From Polynucleobacter kasalickyi (GTDB lineage Bacteria > Pseudomonadota > Gammaproteobacteria > Burkholderiales > Burkholderiaceae), in assembly GCF_900176405.1 (NCBI RefSeq), contig NZ_FWXJ01000011.1, positions 56,660 through 120,659 on the forward strand: a stretch of 64,000 nucleotides of DNA, read 5' to 3'. Below are positions 38,460 to 47,852 of this stretch, in pieces. Every line of letters starts with the position of its first letter. Position 1 is the stretch's first letter. Made by a program: the position numbers and the translations under genes. The notes beneath the pieces were generated by a model. That model was not told the DNA's origin and did no database searches. It worked only from the letters and a program-made list of their open reading frames with translations.

Positions 38460-39276
38460 GATTTTTTAATAAGCGCTGATGTTTGAAATAGAAAATAAAG
38501 TAAATAATAAAATTTACCGTTAAAAAGAGAGCCGTCAGATATTGGACCGGTTGGTTGATTGCAAAATCAAGTTTTTGATTTAACAAAATATAAAGGTTAA
38601 CTAGGCTCATCAGATTCACGATAAGGGAAGCCTTCGAATAAGTTTTAAATTTTGTGGCTGCCATTCTATTGATGAAGCTTGTACCCATTAAGCCGCAAAA
38701 AATTCCGAAAGAAGCGCCAATTAAAACATCCGATGGCCAATGGGCTCCAACGGCAATTCTGGAAAGGCCAGTTCCTATCGCCAAGAACCAAAGTAAATGA
38801 ACATATTTACGATTTTGCCTTGAGATCGTAAAAATGATGGACGTACAGATAGCAAAGGCAGTCATGGTATGGCCAGAGGGCATTGCCGAGTGAAGCAGTG
38901 GAGATTCAATGATGTGAAAGCTAGCTTGGTCAAGGACAAAAGCAGGTCTTGGGGTATCAAAAAAAGATTTGGCTAGGTTAGAAACAATGCCAGTGATGAT
39001 TCCAGAAAGAAGAGCGGAAAAAATCACTCTCGGCGCTACATAGATCACTGGTAATAAAATTACAAAAATAAACCAACCGTTACCACCTAAAGACAGGGTA
39101 GTCCAAAATAAATCGGGCAAAACAGAAAATTGTTGATTTAAAAATAAAAAGACATCAGTAGTCCAATTGTTCTGGTACAAGATGACCCAAATGAACAAGG
39201 GTAAAGAAATTAAATACCAAGCCGAAAAAGGAATTTTTTCCTTGATTGCATGCGTATGTTCTGGAGGCTTATTCAA
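38452..39276 (-). CDS. PAP2-family lipid phosphatase
   Basis: A 274-aa membrane phosphatase with about six helices. The acid phosphatase signature is distributed as KSFFDTPRP, SAMPSGHTMTAFA and SRIAVGAHWPSDVLIGASFG, giving the catalytic Lys/Arg, Ser-Gly-His and Arg/His residues. Relatives dephosphorylate undecaprenyl pyrophosphate, phosphatidic acid or lipid A. It overlaps both neighbours in an operon with glycosyltransferases, so a polyprenyl-phosphate or lipid A substrate is likely. Confidence 0.9.
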   Translation of the reverse strand: MNKPPEHTHAIKEKIPFSAWYLISLPLFIWVILYQNNWTTDVFLFLNQQFSVLPDLFWTTLSLGGNGWFIFVILLPVIYVAPRVIFSALLSGIITGIVSNLAKSFFDTPRPAFVLDQASFHIIESPLLHSAMPSGHTMTAFAICTSIIFTISRQNRKYVHLLWFLAIGTGLSRIAVGAHWPSDVLIGASFGIFCGLMGTSFINRMAATKFKTYSKASLIVNLMSLVNLYILLNQKLDFAINQPVQYLTALFLTVNFIIYFIFYFKHQRLLKNHV

Positions 39277-40546
39277 AGTTAACTACAACCTCATTGGTAG
39301 GAGAGTTTAATAGTTTCTCCATCGCGTTAATTACTTGTGGTACTTTGATTGCCTGCATACAAACATTATCCAGGCATGGCGTCTTACGATGGTTCGCAGC
39401 ACTAACACATGGCGAGCAGGCTAGTCCTGCAAAAATTGGAATAGAATTTCCTAAAGAGCCATAAAGTGCAGGAGTTTCTGGTCCAAACAAGACAATCGTT
39501 GCGAGCGGCGTAATTGAAGAAAAATGTCCTGGCCCAGAGTCATTTGTCACCATGATGTCAGCTAATTGATACAAGGCTGGTAATTCTGTGAACTTTACTT
39601 GACCAGCAAAGTTAATGACATTGGTACAGTTAGCACCATCCATGACATTTTGGGCATATTGTCGCTCTTCTGGAGAACCCGTTATCAGGAAAATTGCACT
39701 AGGCCATTTCTCTGCGGCTTGAGTAATTAGTTCAGAAAAGCGAGCAGGTGCCCAACGCCTCTGCGGCAACAAATCACTCGCGTTTGGATTAATAAGAATC
39801 AGGGGGTTGGGGAAACTCTTTTTTAACTCATCATCGATTGAAGACTCATTCAAACAATTTAAGATCTTTTCTCTGACATGGTCTCGTTGATCATCGCTTA
39901 CTTGAGCTTGAGCTAAAACAATGTCTTCGTCTTTAATTAGTGTTTTACTAAAGGGAATTTCCAGCTCTTGACTAAATGCCGCATGGACGAGTGACATAAA
40001 GTTTTTTGAAATATGGATATGCGGGTTATAGTGAACTGCATGCGTTAACATTTTTCCACGCCATAGACCTTCACCATGATAGATGTGGTAACCAACCCTG
40101 CGTTGAGCAAGGGAGCAGCCTGTCAATAGTGCAGTAAAACGCGAGAATAACTCTAGGTCAATAACCGTGTCTATTTTTAATTGATGAATCTGCCACAATA
40201 CTTTGACTGTACTCACTATTAGAGGAAGAAGGCCACTCGCATCAATAGTTAATATTCGATGATTAGGAACGGTATTTAAGAGTTCGAGACTAATTCGATT
40301 GCTCTTAAAAATGAGGAAATAGACTTCTGCGCCTCGTTTAATCGTTTCTCTCATTGCTGGGTCAACAAGAATCGCACTCCCCATTTCGGATAGTTCAATA
40401 AATAAAACTTTCTTTGGGGATAAATTGCTTTTGCCCAGCTGGTAACGAAACCAGTCAAAAAGAATCACAAAGGGACTTAAGATGGCGCACAAAGGAACAC
40501 CAGCAAGGTGGTCAATACGACGCATAGTATCTACACGAATAGTCAT
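39269..40546 (-). CDS. Glycosyltransferase family 9 (heptosyltransferase-like)
   Basis: A 425-aa GT9-type protein. The N-terminal segment VLFIELSEMGSAILVDPAMRE resembles the first Rossmann loop of heptosyltransferases. The C-terminal half has INPNASDLLPQRRWAPARFSELI and MVTNDSGPGHFSSITPLATIVLFGPETP, the nucleotide-sugar domain. Acceptor and donor are unknown. It overlaps the flippase-like gene by 4 bp (ATGA) and the PAP2 gene by 8 bp. Confidence 0.88.
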   Translation of the reverse strand: MTIRVDTMRRIDHLAGVPLCAILSPFVILFDWFRYQLGKSNLSPKKVLFIELSEMGSAILVDPAMRETIKRGAEVYFLIFKSNRISLELLNTVPNHRILTIDASGLLPLIVSTVKVLWQIHQLKIDTVIDLELFSRFTALLTGCSLAQRRVGYHIYHGEGLWRGKMLTHAVHYNPHIHISKNFMSLVHAAFSQELEIPFSKTLIKDEDIVLAQAQVSDDQRDHVREKILNCLNESSIDDELKKSFPNPLILINPNASDLLPQRRWAPARFSELITQAAEKWPSAIFLITGSPEERQYAQNVMDGANCTNVINFAGQVKFTELPALYQLADIMVTNDSGPGHFSSITPLATIVLFGPETPALYGSLGNSIPIFAGLACSPCVSAANHRKTPCLDNVCMQAIKVPQVINAMEKLLNSPTNEVVVNFE

Positions 40547-41541
40547 AAGGATATTATCTCAGGTGGAGTTTTTTTTACTACTAATCTGAATAAACCTGGA
40601 AGAAAAGTAATGAGTGTAATCAGACCATACAAAAGGGAACTTAGAATCACTAGACTAGTATCAAGATGCCATAAACCTAGGATACTGGCTAAAGAGGTTT
40701 CTCTTAAACCCCATCCTGAAATACTAATCGGTAAAATCATTAAGATACTAATTGCTGGAATTCCAATCAATAAAGATTCAATGGGGGCATCAACATGACA
40801 AGCTTTAAGACATCCCCAATAAGCTGCCAGCGTTAAAGCATGAATGAGGACCGCAAAAGGAATTTGGACAATGATGTTAGGCCAACCCCATGCATTCATC
40901 GTGGCTTGCATTCCATGATGAATTTGTAGTCGCTCCAATGTCTTTTGAATGAGTGTTCTACTAGCTTTAAAGTGAAGTAGGAAAGAGATAAAGCCAGCAC
41001 CTGAAATCATCACACCAACTAATATCCAACCCGTCGTACCAAGCCAATCATTGAAAATATAACCACCAAGTCCGAGACCAATCGCTCCTAAAATACTGTT
41101 TCCAGCAAAACCTAAAGAGCGATCCAAGGCTACATTGTAAAAGGCGGATTTTAGGTTGGGTGTCTGGCTAGTCTGCAGAGAGAGATTGCTCTCGGTATGC
41201 TGAAGGGCACTGATGGCACGGTAACTATCACCCCCTAGAGTCGTGGGTAATCCTTGATTAATGAGCCCACCAGAGAAATACCATCTTACATATTCAATTA
41301 AAGGGTTTGAGAAACCACCCGCTTGCATAATTTTCCCCCAACGTAATCCAGATGTTGCATTACTAACCCATAGCAACAGGAGCGTTAAGAAAAGCCATTC
41401 GAACTGAATAGTCGGTAGCGCCCTTTGAATACTTTGCCAATCGATGAGTGTGAAGGCTCTGAGTAAAAGAAGTAGCGAAATAACGACTCTTAGCCAAGAG
41501 AAGAATTTTTGCTGCCAAGTTCTAGTGATAGGTTTCGTCAA
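40543..41541 (-). CDS. UPF0104 / lysylphosphatidylglycerol-synthase-TM flippase-like protein
   Basis: A 332-aa integral membrane protein of the LPG_synthase_TM (UPF0104) family with about eight helices. The segments WYFSGGLINQGLPTTLGGDSYRAI and LPISISGWGLRETSLASILGL are the conserved ones. Members are linked with lipid flipping or polyprenyl-linked sugar transfer. Placement between GT9 and GT39 genes supports an envelope role. Confidence 0.85.
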   Translation of the reverse strand: MTKPITRTWQQKFFSWLRVVISLLLLLRAFTLIDWQSIQRALPTIQFEWLFLTLLLLWVSNATSGLRWGKIMQAGGFSNPLIEYVRWYFSGGLINQGLPTTLGGDSYRAISALQHTESNLSLQTSQTPNLKSAFYNVALDRSLGFAGNSILGAIGLGLGGYIFNDWLGTTGWILVGVMISGAGFISFLLHFKASRTLIQKTLERLQIHHGMQATMNAWGWPNIIVQIPFAVLIHALTLAAYWGCLKACHVDAPIESLLIGIPAISILMILPISISGWGLRETSLASILGLWHLDTSLVILSSLLYGLITLITFLPGLFRLVVKKTPPEIISL

Positions 41542-41602
41542 AATGATAAATTAAATCGATTGATATAGAGCAATGATAAATGGTTAAAACGTTAAATTTG
41601 CA

Positions 41603-43204
41603 TCATTTTATTGTTTTTACTTCTGATTCAGAAATAATTGGTTCTGCGATTGGCTCTATAGAAGGATTTAATGTTGGCGAGGTCTGTACTCCAAAGTCAA
41701 AGTCATTTCTTTGTGAACTAAATGATCCTTGCCAGTCTTTGCACAACAAAAAATCAAATTGAGAGATGTCTCGACCGAAATGATGAACCACCATAGTATC
41801 TATTTTTTCGCAACTCTGAAAGCCTGTATCTCCAACCGGTGGTACAAAGGACATTTGAGACCAATTGAGCAGTAATGCATTAGAACCAATTGGTAAATCT
41901 CCAAACCATAAATCAAATTGATCGGTACGTTCATCTAAAACATGAACCGGTAGAGGCTTCGCATACCAGGCGAGCCTACTGCCTAAGGTCCAGTTTTGAA
42001 CTACCAGATGTTCAATTTGATTGATTTTAGCGAGGGAAAGCATTTTTTCACCAGCATCTGACCAACCGTATAAATCTGCAATTGGGTTTTTCTTGCCAAG
42101 TGGGTCTTGCATTGCTACTTGAGGAATGCCGCCACTTAATAATAAGGAAAACCCAAGTAAGCAGATAGAGAGTTGGATGATCAGAAAGAGCCGTATCCAG
42201 AATTTTTTCCCCATTCCCCAGGCATTCGCAAGCCCAATGCCGGCAATTGGCGTGAGGGCAATCCAAGCTGGCGTAGTCCAGTGCGGTAAGCTAGAGCCAC
42301 CGCCTGAAAAATATAAAAAAATACAAAATGGAATAATAAAAAACAACAATAATGGTGTCGGTGTGTTGAGGTGTCGACGATAGGTCCAAGTTATACCTAA
42401 AAGACCCAAAATACCAAAGCAAACGATTTGATTTAGTAGAAATATCGGGAGTCGTTTGAATTTCCACTCTCCACCCGTACCATGATTAAATTGGTAAGTA
42501 AATGAAATCCACTCATGTTCCATATTCCAAAAAATAATGGGCGACGTCAAGAGGGCTGCAATGAGGATGCTAATCCAAAATCCGGGGCGCTTAAACATCT
42601 TCACGCCATGCCAAATCATTAAACAAATTGGAATTGCTAGGGCGAAAAATAGGGATGTGTATTTGGTGAGTGCTGCAAGACCCAAAACAAGCCCTAAGCC
42701 AATCCAAAGTAATGTGTCACGAGGGTATCGTTGACTGATCTGCAGGTGGAGCTTCACCGTCAACCACATCATCATAGGAACGATTAACATGAGTAGCGTA
42801 TCGGGTAGAAGTCCTACCGCTAAGACGTGGATAAGAGGGGAGCTGACCACGCATAAAGCTGACCAGATGGGGGCAGATTTAAAGTGAATATCACCAGAAA
42901 AATAAAAAAAGGTATCTAAGATCAGTCGTGTTAACGACATTGTCACTAACAGACTGAAGAGCCAAAGAAGCTCTGGAATGAGCAGTCGAATAAATCCTAC
43001 TGAAAATTGCAGATAAATTGGTAGTGCTTGGACCCAACCAACTAGGGGGGGGTGATCAAAGTAACTCCAGTCTAAATGCAGTCCATAGAGCGCGTAATGC
43101 GCTTCATCGACTGAAAAATCTAGATAAAACCCAAAAAAAAGATGAATGAAAAAGGAGATTGCAATGGAGAAAATGGAAAGTCTCATCCAGAATGGACTTA
43201 ACAT
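41603..43204 (-). CDS. ArnT-like glycosyltransferase family 39 membrane protein
   Basis: A 533-aa polytopic protein of the PMT/ArnT superfamily. The first periplasmic loop carries the catalytic Asp-Glu in FSVDEAHYALYGLHLDWSYFDHPPLVGW. About ten helices follow, then a soluble C-terminal domain. GT39-type enzymes move a sugar from a polyprenyl phosphate carrier onto lipid A, protein or glycan in the periplasm. The acceptor here is unknown. It overlaps the dioxygenase gene by 7 bp. Confidence 0.9.
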   Translation of the reverse strand: MLSPFWMRLSIFSIAISFFIHLFFGFYLDFSVDEAHYALYGLHLDWSYFDHPPLVGWVQALPIYLQFSVGFIRLLIPELLWLFSLLVTMSLTRLILDTFFYFSGDIHFKSAPIWSALCVVSSPLIHVLAVGLLPDTLLMLIVPMMMWLTVKLHLQISQRYPRDTLLWIGLGLVLGLAALTKYTSLFFALAIPICLMIWHGVKMFKRPGFWISILIAALLTSPIIFWNMEHEWISFTYQFNHGTGGEWKFKRLPIFLLNQIVCFGILGLLGITWTYRRHLNTPTPLLLFFIIPFCIFLYFSGGGSSLPHWTTPAWIALTPIAGIGLANAWGMGKKFWIRLFLIIQLSICLLGFSLLLSGGIPQVAMQDPLGKKNPIADLYGWSDAGEKMLSLAKINQIEHLVVQNWTLGSRLAWYAKPLPVHVLDERTDQFDLWFGDLPIGSNALLLNWSQMSFVPPVGDTGFQSCEKIDTMVVHHFGRDISQFDFLLCKDWQGSFSSQRNDFDFGVQTSPTLNPSIEPIAEPIISESEVKTIK

Positions 43205-44016
43205 AGTGGCTGGTCCTGATTGAAAGGTGTGAGGTTTTGGGCTATTAGTGAATCTTCCAAAAAGTTATCTTTTCTAAAGGTTAAGACGAGCGTGTCACGC
43301 CAAGTTCTTTCGGGATGAAGTCTGTCGAGGGGTTGTATGGGGGTGGTTTCGTGTAAAACTTTTAAATCATCAAGAATTAATAGTGTCCAAGACTCTTCCA
43401 AGGTAAAGCGTTCTCCATGGGGACCATCGGCAGAAAAGACCCGTGATTCACCACCTTTGACTGAGTGGCGGTCCACTAAAAGAACGGCTACAAAATGAAC
43501 GCCGTCGCGATGTGCGCCCTCTGGAGTGGGTCTGCCAATGCCGTTTGCCGTATCAATCCTAAATTGATGAACTTCGGTAAACCAACGATTGGGTTCCAGT
43601 ACTTGATTAGTTTGAGATGATTCTATTTGGTCAAATAACTGTGTAAGAGAACTTAATAAATTGTGTAAGGGTGTGCTTTTTAGAAAATTCGTGGAACATT
43701 CAGTAAACCAACGTTGCATGCCACCATGGAGGGCATTATAAGAAATAGGTTGGAAATGCGGGCGATAGCTAACGGATTTAACTTCTTGATTACAAACAAT
43801 CACACTGGCATGCTTACGTTTACGATACGTACCACCATCTTTTAAATATTGATCAGACTCCAGTGTGGCCCATTCTGGTTTTAAATCGTCCCATTGAGTC
43901 TCCTTAGTGTGTGAAAAAGAATAAAAATCCTGATTTTTTAGAAGTGCAAAACCTCTTTGTAAAAGAGTGTCAGTTAATTCTGTTAGAGGGGTATAGGGAG
44001 GTTTAAAAGACGTCAT
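43198..44016 (-). CDS. 2OG-Fe(II) dioxygenase family protein
   Basis: A 272-aa protein of the 2OG-Fe_Oxy_2 (PF10014) type. Iron ligands are visible as His and Asp in EGAHRDGVHFVAVLLVDRH near residue 170 and a distal His in LKVLHETTPIQPL near residue 235. A 2-oxoglutarate-binding Arg is in TWRDTLVLTF. Characterised relatives hydroxylate free amino acids such as isoleucine. It heads the operon of envelope glycosyltransferases, so hydroxylation of an envelope component is possible but unproven. Confidence 0.85.
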   Translation of the reverse strand: MTSFKPPYTPLTELTDTLLQRGFALLKNQDFYSFSHTKETQWDDLKPEWATLESDQYLKDGGTYRKRKHASVIVCNQEVKSVSYRPHFQPISYNALHGGMQRWFTECSTNFLKSTPLHNLLSSLTQLFDQIESSQTNQVLEPNRWFTEVHQFRIDTANGIGRPTPEGAHRDGVHFVAVLLVDRHSVKGGESRVFSADGPHGERFTLEESWTLLILDDLKVLHETTPIQPLDRLHPERTWRDTLVLTFRKDNFLEDSLIAQNLTPFNQDQPLC

Positions 44017-44073
44017 GCCAACAGTTCAAGAATTTGCTATTAATGGTGCATCAAGGTTAAGTGAGATTGAATC

Positions 44074-44235
44074 GTGAGTTTGAATCGAATTTCAGTCAAA
44101 GTTTTGGATGGGTTCAGTACTTTGCTAGTAAAACAATCCGAAAGTCGGATGAATGATGAGCAATTGCTTCAGTCAAAACAACTCATTCTCAAGGCTATAA
44201 ACCCTCAATCATATCAGTTTTTGATGGTTTTTTAG
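44074..44235 (+). CDS. Doubtful small ORF (53 aa)
   Basis: A GTG-initiated frame (VSLNRISVKVLDGFSTLLVK and onward) runs 53 codons to TAG at 44233-44235, in the gap between the dioxygenase gene and msrQ. The composition is protein-like but no Shine-Dalgarno or family is seen. It may be a short remnant of a lost gene. Confidence 0.2.
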   Translation: MSLNRISVKVLDGFSTLLVKQSESRMNDEQLLQSKQLILKAINPQSYQFLMVF

Positions 44236-44250
44236 GATTTAAGGATATCT

Positions 44251-44892
44251 CTACCGAATCTTCATCTTTGAAAATGAGAGCTGATATTTTTTAATTAGCC
44301 AACTGAGAAAGCGATAGCCTAGAAGTGTGCCGATAATACCGACATAAATTTTGACTGTAAATAAATTGTTTTTAGCGGCTTTATGCAGCCAGTAATGAAG
44401 GGGCGCTAAGATTGCTATCAGATAAATTAATTGGTGAAGCTTCTGCCATTTCCTGCCCAAGAGTCGTTGCATGCGATGGGTTGAGGTAGAAGCTAGTGGA
44501 ATCAAGAGTAAAAATGCCGCTAAACCAACTGTAATGTAGGTTCTTTTATAAAAATCAGGAATAATTTCTGAAAACTCTAATTGGTGGTCTAGCACCAACC
44601 AAGTAAGAAAATGCAGTAGTGAATAGGCAAAGCAAGTCAATCCTAAAGGTCTTCGGTAGAGGACCAAGTAATTCATATTCGATAATTTTCTAATCGGTGT
44701 GACTGCTAATGTACAACACAAGAAAACAATAGCCCAAGTACCGGTATAACGTGTAATGAACTCAATCGGATTAGCCGTTAAAGAATTAGTAAAACCGAGT
44801 CCTAGTAATCGAAGAAACGGAAAAGCACAAAAAAGGTAGATGGCATACCGGCCATATTCTTTAATAGTACTTTTTAAGGTCCATACCTGCAT
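44251..44892 (-). CDS. msrQ: Heme-binding membrane subunit MsrQ (YedZ)
   Basis: A 213-aa b-type cytochrome with about six helices (ferric-reductase-like fold) that passes electrons from the quinone pool or flavin to MsrP. Heme-ligand histidines fit the segments [13 protein letters not shown] and [22 protein letters not shown]. It overlaps msrP by about 30 bp, as is usual for the pair. Confidence 0.95.
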   Translation of the reverse strand: MQVWTLKSTIKEYGRYAIYLFCAFPFLRLLGLGFTNSLTANPIEFITRYTGTWAIVFLCCTLAVTPIRKLSNMNYLVLYRRPLGLTCFAYSLLHFLTWLVLDHQLEFSEIIPDFYKRTYITVGLAAFLLLIPLASTSTHRMQRLLGRKWQKLHQLIYLIAILAPLHYWLHKAAKNNLFTVKIYVGIIGTLLGYRFLSWLIKKYQLSFSKMKIR

Positions 44893-45832
44893 ACATTGAT
44901 CCTACTTGCTCCGTGTAACCATTAAACATGAGGGTTTTGCGTTTTGGACCAAAAAATCCTTTTTCATCGCCAATTTTTCTCTCTGTTGCTTGAGACCAGC
45001 GGGGGTGGTCCACCTCAGGATTTACGTTGGAGTAAAAACCGTACTCTCCAGGGTTGGCTAACCACCAGCTATTGGCGGGCTGTTTTTCAACTAAACGAAT
45101 TTTTACAATCGACTTTGCGCTTTTAAAACCATATTTCCAAGGTACAACGAGTCTTACTGGCGCACCATTTTGTTTAGGTAACACCTCTCCGTAAAGTCCA
45201 AGGGTGAGAAGGGTTAGTGGATGCATCGCCTCATCTAGTCTCAAGCCCTCTACGTAGGGCCAATGTAGTACCTCACTACCAAGGCCAGTCATTTGTTTTT
45301 TATCAGCAAGTGAAATAAACTCCACGAATTTTGCCGAGCCTTGAGGCTCGACTTGCTTAATTAGGTTGGCTAGTGAGTAGCCTAACCATGGAATGACCAT
45401 TGACCATCCCTCAACACAACGCATCCGATAAACACGCTCCTCGATGGGAGCTAGTTTTAATAAATCGGACAAATCGAAAACCTTTGGTTTATTGACTAGT
45501 CCCTCAACACTGATTTTCCACGGAGTAGTTTGCAAACTTTTTGCGTTTTGTTTAGGATCACTTTTATCCATCCCAAATTCATAAAAATTGTTGTAACTTG
45601 TCACATCCTCATAACTGGTTTTTTTATCCAACACCGATAAGGCCGGATTCGGGATACTACTCAGTTTATTACCAGGGGTTTGGGCAAATGCTTGCCGAGT
45701 AAACCAATCTCCCATCGAGGCACCGACGCTACTAACCGCGGCGACTTTCATTAATTGGCGACGATGATCAAAAAAAGTTTTATCTGTGATCTCACTAGGG
45801 AGAATTAAAGAGGAAGAGGGGGTGTTTTTCAT
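44861..45832 (-). CDS. msrP: Periplasmic methionine-sulfoxide reductase MsrP (YedY)
   Basis: A molybdopterin enzyme that repairs methionine sulfoxide in periplasmic proteins with electrons from MsrQ. From the ATG at 45830-45832 it has 323 residues. A Tat signal ([15 protein letters not shown]) lies near residue 30 and ends before QAFAQT. The catalytic cysteine that binds Mo is in [15 protein letters not shown] start at 45871 is possible and adds 13 residues; neither has a clear Shine-Dalgarno. The C-terminus [16 protein letters not shown] is standard. Confidence 0.95.
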   Translation of the reverse strand: MKNTPSSSLILPSEITDKTFFDHRRQLMKVAAVSSVGASMGDWFTRQAFAQTPGNKLSSIPNPALSVLDKKTSYEDVTSYNNFYEFGMDKSDPKQNAKSLQTTPWKISVEGLVNKPKVFDLSDLLKLAPIEERVYRMRCVEGWSMVIPWLGYSLANLIKQVEPQGSAKFVEFISLADKKQMTGLGSEVLHWPYVEGLRLDEAMHPLTLLTLGLYGEVLPKQNGAPVRLVVPWKYGFKSAKSIVKIRLVEKQPANSWWLANPGEYGFYSNVNPEVDHPRWSQATERKIGDEKGFFGPKRKTLMFNGYTEQVGSMYAGMDLKKYY

Positions 45833-45979
45833 TGGATAAGCTGACCATTCATTGAGAGGGAAAGTTTGCATTAACGAAATTAACGATTAATCCCTTTATA
45901 CTAACATTCCAATTAAACTTGTGTTTGTTGCATTCACTTTTAGATAATTTAGTAAAACCCTAACGAATAAAAATTAATT

Positions 45980-47104
45980 ATGAGCCTACTTTTTTCAGAG
46001 TTTTCCCTCCCAGCCCCCAATGGTGGTTTTACCTTAGCAAATAGAGCGATGATTGCGCCCATGTGTCAGTATTCGGCAATTGATGGTTTAGCAAATGATT
46101 GGCACCTATTTCATTGGACTAACCTGCTGAATAGTGGTGCATCAGCCTTGATTATTGAAGCAACTGGTGTTACTGCCGATGGCAGAATCACTCCACATTG
46201 CCTAGGTTTGTATAACGATGCTTGTGAGACTGCAATTACAGATCGTCTTCATCGGGCAAAAGCATTAGCACCAGCTGTAAAAGTGGGGATTCAGTTATGT
46301 CATGCGGGCAGAAAAGCCTCTAGTGCAGCTCCTTGGGAGGGTGGTGCGCTCATTGAACCAAGTCAACCGAATGGATGGCCAACTAGAGCACCTTCCGCTA
46401 TTCCACAGAACCCTGGTGAAGTGCTTCCTATTGCGCTAGATCAAGCCGGTCTCGAAGAGATTAAAGCTGCATTTGTGCAAGCTGCCATTAGAGCAGAAAG
46501 AATTGGCGTCGATTTTATTGAAATCCATGGTGCTCATGGTTATTTAATTCATCAGTTTTTATCACCCGTTGCCAATCAAAGAACCGATGAATACGGTGGT
46601 TCATCAGAAAATAGAATGCGTTTCCCAATAGAAATTTTTGCGGCTATTCGTAATGTCTACAAGGGTGTTCTAGGCATTCGACTATCTGCCAGTGATTGGG
46701 TTACCGATGGTTGGACACCTGAAGAAACTGTAATTTTGTGTAATGCCTTAAAGGCCTATGACGTGTCTTATATTCACGTTTCTAGTGGTGGCGTATCCAA
46801 TGCTCAAAAAATCACGATTAAACCAGGCTATCAGGTTGATTTTGCGCAAAAAGTAAAGGCAGAAACAGGTTTACCTACGATTGCGGTTGGCTTGATTACT
46901 GAGCCAACTCAGGCTGAAGAGATTCTTCAGCAAGGTCAGGCTGATTTAATTGCCCTAGCGAGAGCATTCTTATATAAGCCACGTTGGGTTTGGGAAGCCG
47001 CCGCAGCCCTTGGTGGGCAAGTGGAAGCAGCTCCGCAATATTGGAGATGTTTGCCTAGGGAGCACCAAAATGTGTTTAAAACACTCAAAATAGGTCAACG
47101 TTAA
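45980..47104 (+). CDS. NADH:flavin oxidoreductase (YqjM-like old yellow enzyme)
   Basis: A 374-aa FMN-dependent ene-reductase of the thermophilic-like OYE class. The segments RAMIAPMCQYSA (class-defining cysteine), LCHAGRKAS, FIEIHGAHGYLIHQFLSPVANQRTDEYGGS and AVGLITEP are visible. It would reduce activated C=C bonds using NAD(P)H. It is transcribed alone and divergently from msrP. Confidence 0.93.
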   Translation: MSLLFSEFSLPAPNGGFTLANRAMIAPMCQYSAIDGLANDWHLFHWTNLLNSGASALIIEATGVTADGRITPHCLGLYNDACETAITDRLHRAKALAPAVKVGIQLCHAGRKASSAAPWEGGALIEPSQPNGWPTRAPSAIPQNPGEVLPIALDQAGLEEIKAAFVQAAIRAERIGVDFIEIHGAHGYLIHQFLSPVANQRTDEYGGSSENRMRFPIEIFAAIRNVYKGVLGIRLSASDWVTDGWTPEETVILCNALKAYDVSYIHVSSGGVSNAQKITIKPGYQVDFAQKVKAETGLPTIAVGLITEPTQAEEILQQGQADLIALARAFLYKPRWVWEAAAALGGQVEAAPQYWRCLPREHQNVFKTLKIGQR

Positions 47105-47241
47105 GTTGCTGGAGCACCAATTTCTTCAATAATTTTTTTGCTCCTGTAATGGCAAACTAAAAATATCTTAACAATTTCATGAATTCTCTATTAAGATGAT
47201 TCGTGACACTAGATTTTTTTAAAAAATTATTGAGGTTAAAC

Positions 47242-47823
47242 GTGCTCCATATATTGAAGCTTGACGTTAGTGGTATTCCTCAGAGTTGGATTCATGCTGA
47301 AGATGCCACTAAACACTATGCAGAAGGTAGTATTGCTTGGACTTTAGGGCCACCCATCGCTGTCATGCGAGGAGGCATTTCTCGTCTCACAGGGCAGCAA
47401 TCGGTGATTGAATTGCACTCCATTATTGCCACGAAGGGCAGTTCTCGCATTAATCTCTTTGAAGTCATTCCCGCCATTACGAAAGTAAAGCTTTATAAAC
47501 GAGATCAAGGAATGTGTGCCTACTGCGCAAGTGTCGTTTATGAGACCGATGCGGAGGCGGAACATATTGTGCCGGCCTCGAAAGGCGGACATTATTCTTG
47601 GATGAATTTAGTGATTGCTTGTCGAGCCTGTAACCAAAAAAAGGGCAATCGCCTACCAGAAAATGCTGGAATGTCCTTAATGTATGCACCTTATATTCCT
47701 AGCCTCTATGAGGATATGATTCTCAAAGGTAGAAATATACTGGCAGATCAAATGGAGTTTTTAGCGGCTAATTTGCCAAAAAATAGTCGTTTATTGAATG
47801 CGAGACCCGATGAGTCTGATTAA
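47242..47823 (+). CDS. HNH endonuclease domain protein
   Basis: A protein of 193 aa with a C-terminal HNH fold: CAYC, then AEHIVPASKGGHYSWMNLVIACRACNQKKGNRLP, giving two zinc-binding cysteine pairs and the H-N-H residues. I choose the GTG at 47242 because TTGAGG sits six bases upstream and the family normally starts at VLHILKLDVSG. A GTG at 47203 would add 13 residues. These HNH proteins are common chromosomal genes in proteobacteria, with no restriction partner here. Confidence 0.88.
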   Translation: MLHILKLDVSGIPQSWIHAEDATKHYAEGSIAWTLGPPIAVMRGGISRLTGQQSVIELHSIIATKGSSRINLFEVIPAITKVKLYKRDQGMCAYCASVVYETDAEAEHIVPASKGGHYSWMNLVIACRACNQKKGNRLPENAGMSLMYAPYIPSLYEDMILKGRNILADQMEFLAANLPKNSRLLNARPDESD

Positions 47824-47852
47824 TTAATCGTTGACGGATCCAATGAAGTGAT

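Noticed and set aside
47242..47823. HNH protein as part of a restriction or defence system
   Set aside because: No methyltransferase, helicase or phage gene is adjacent, and this HNH type is a common stand-alone chromosomal gene.
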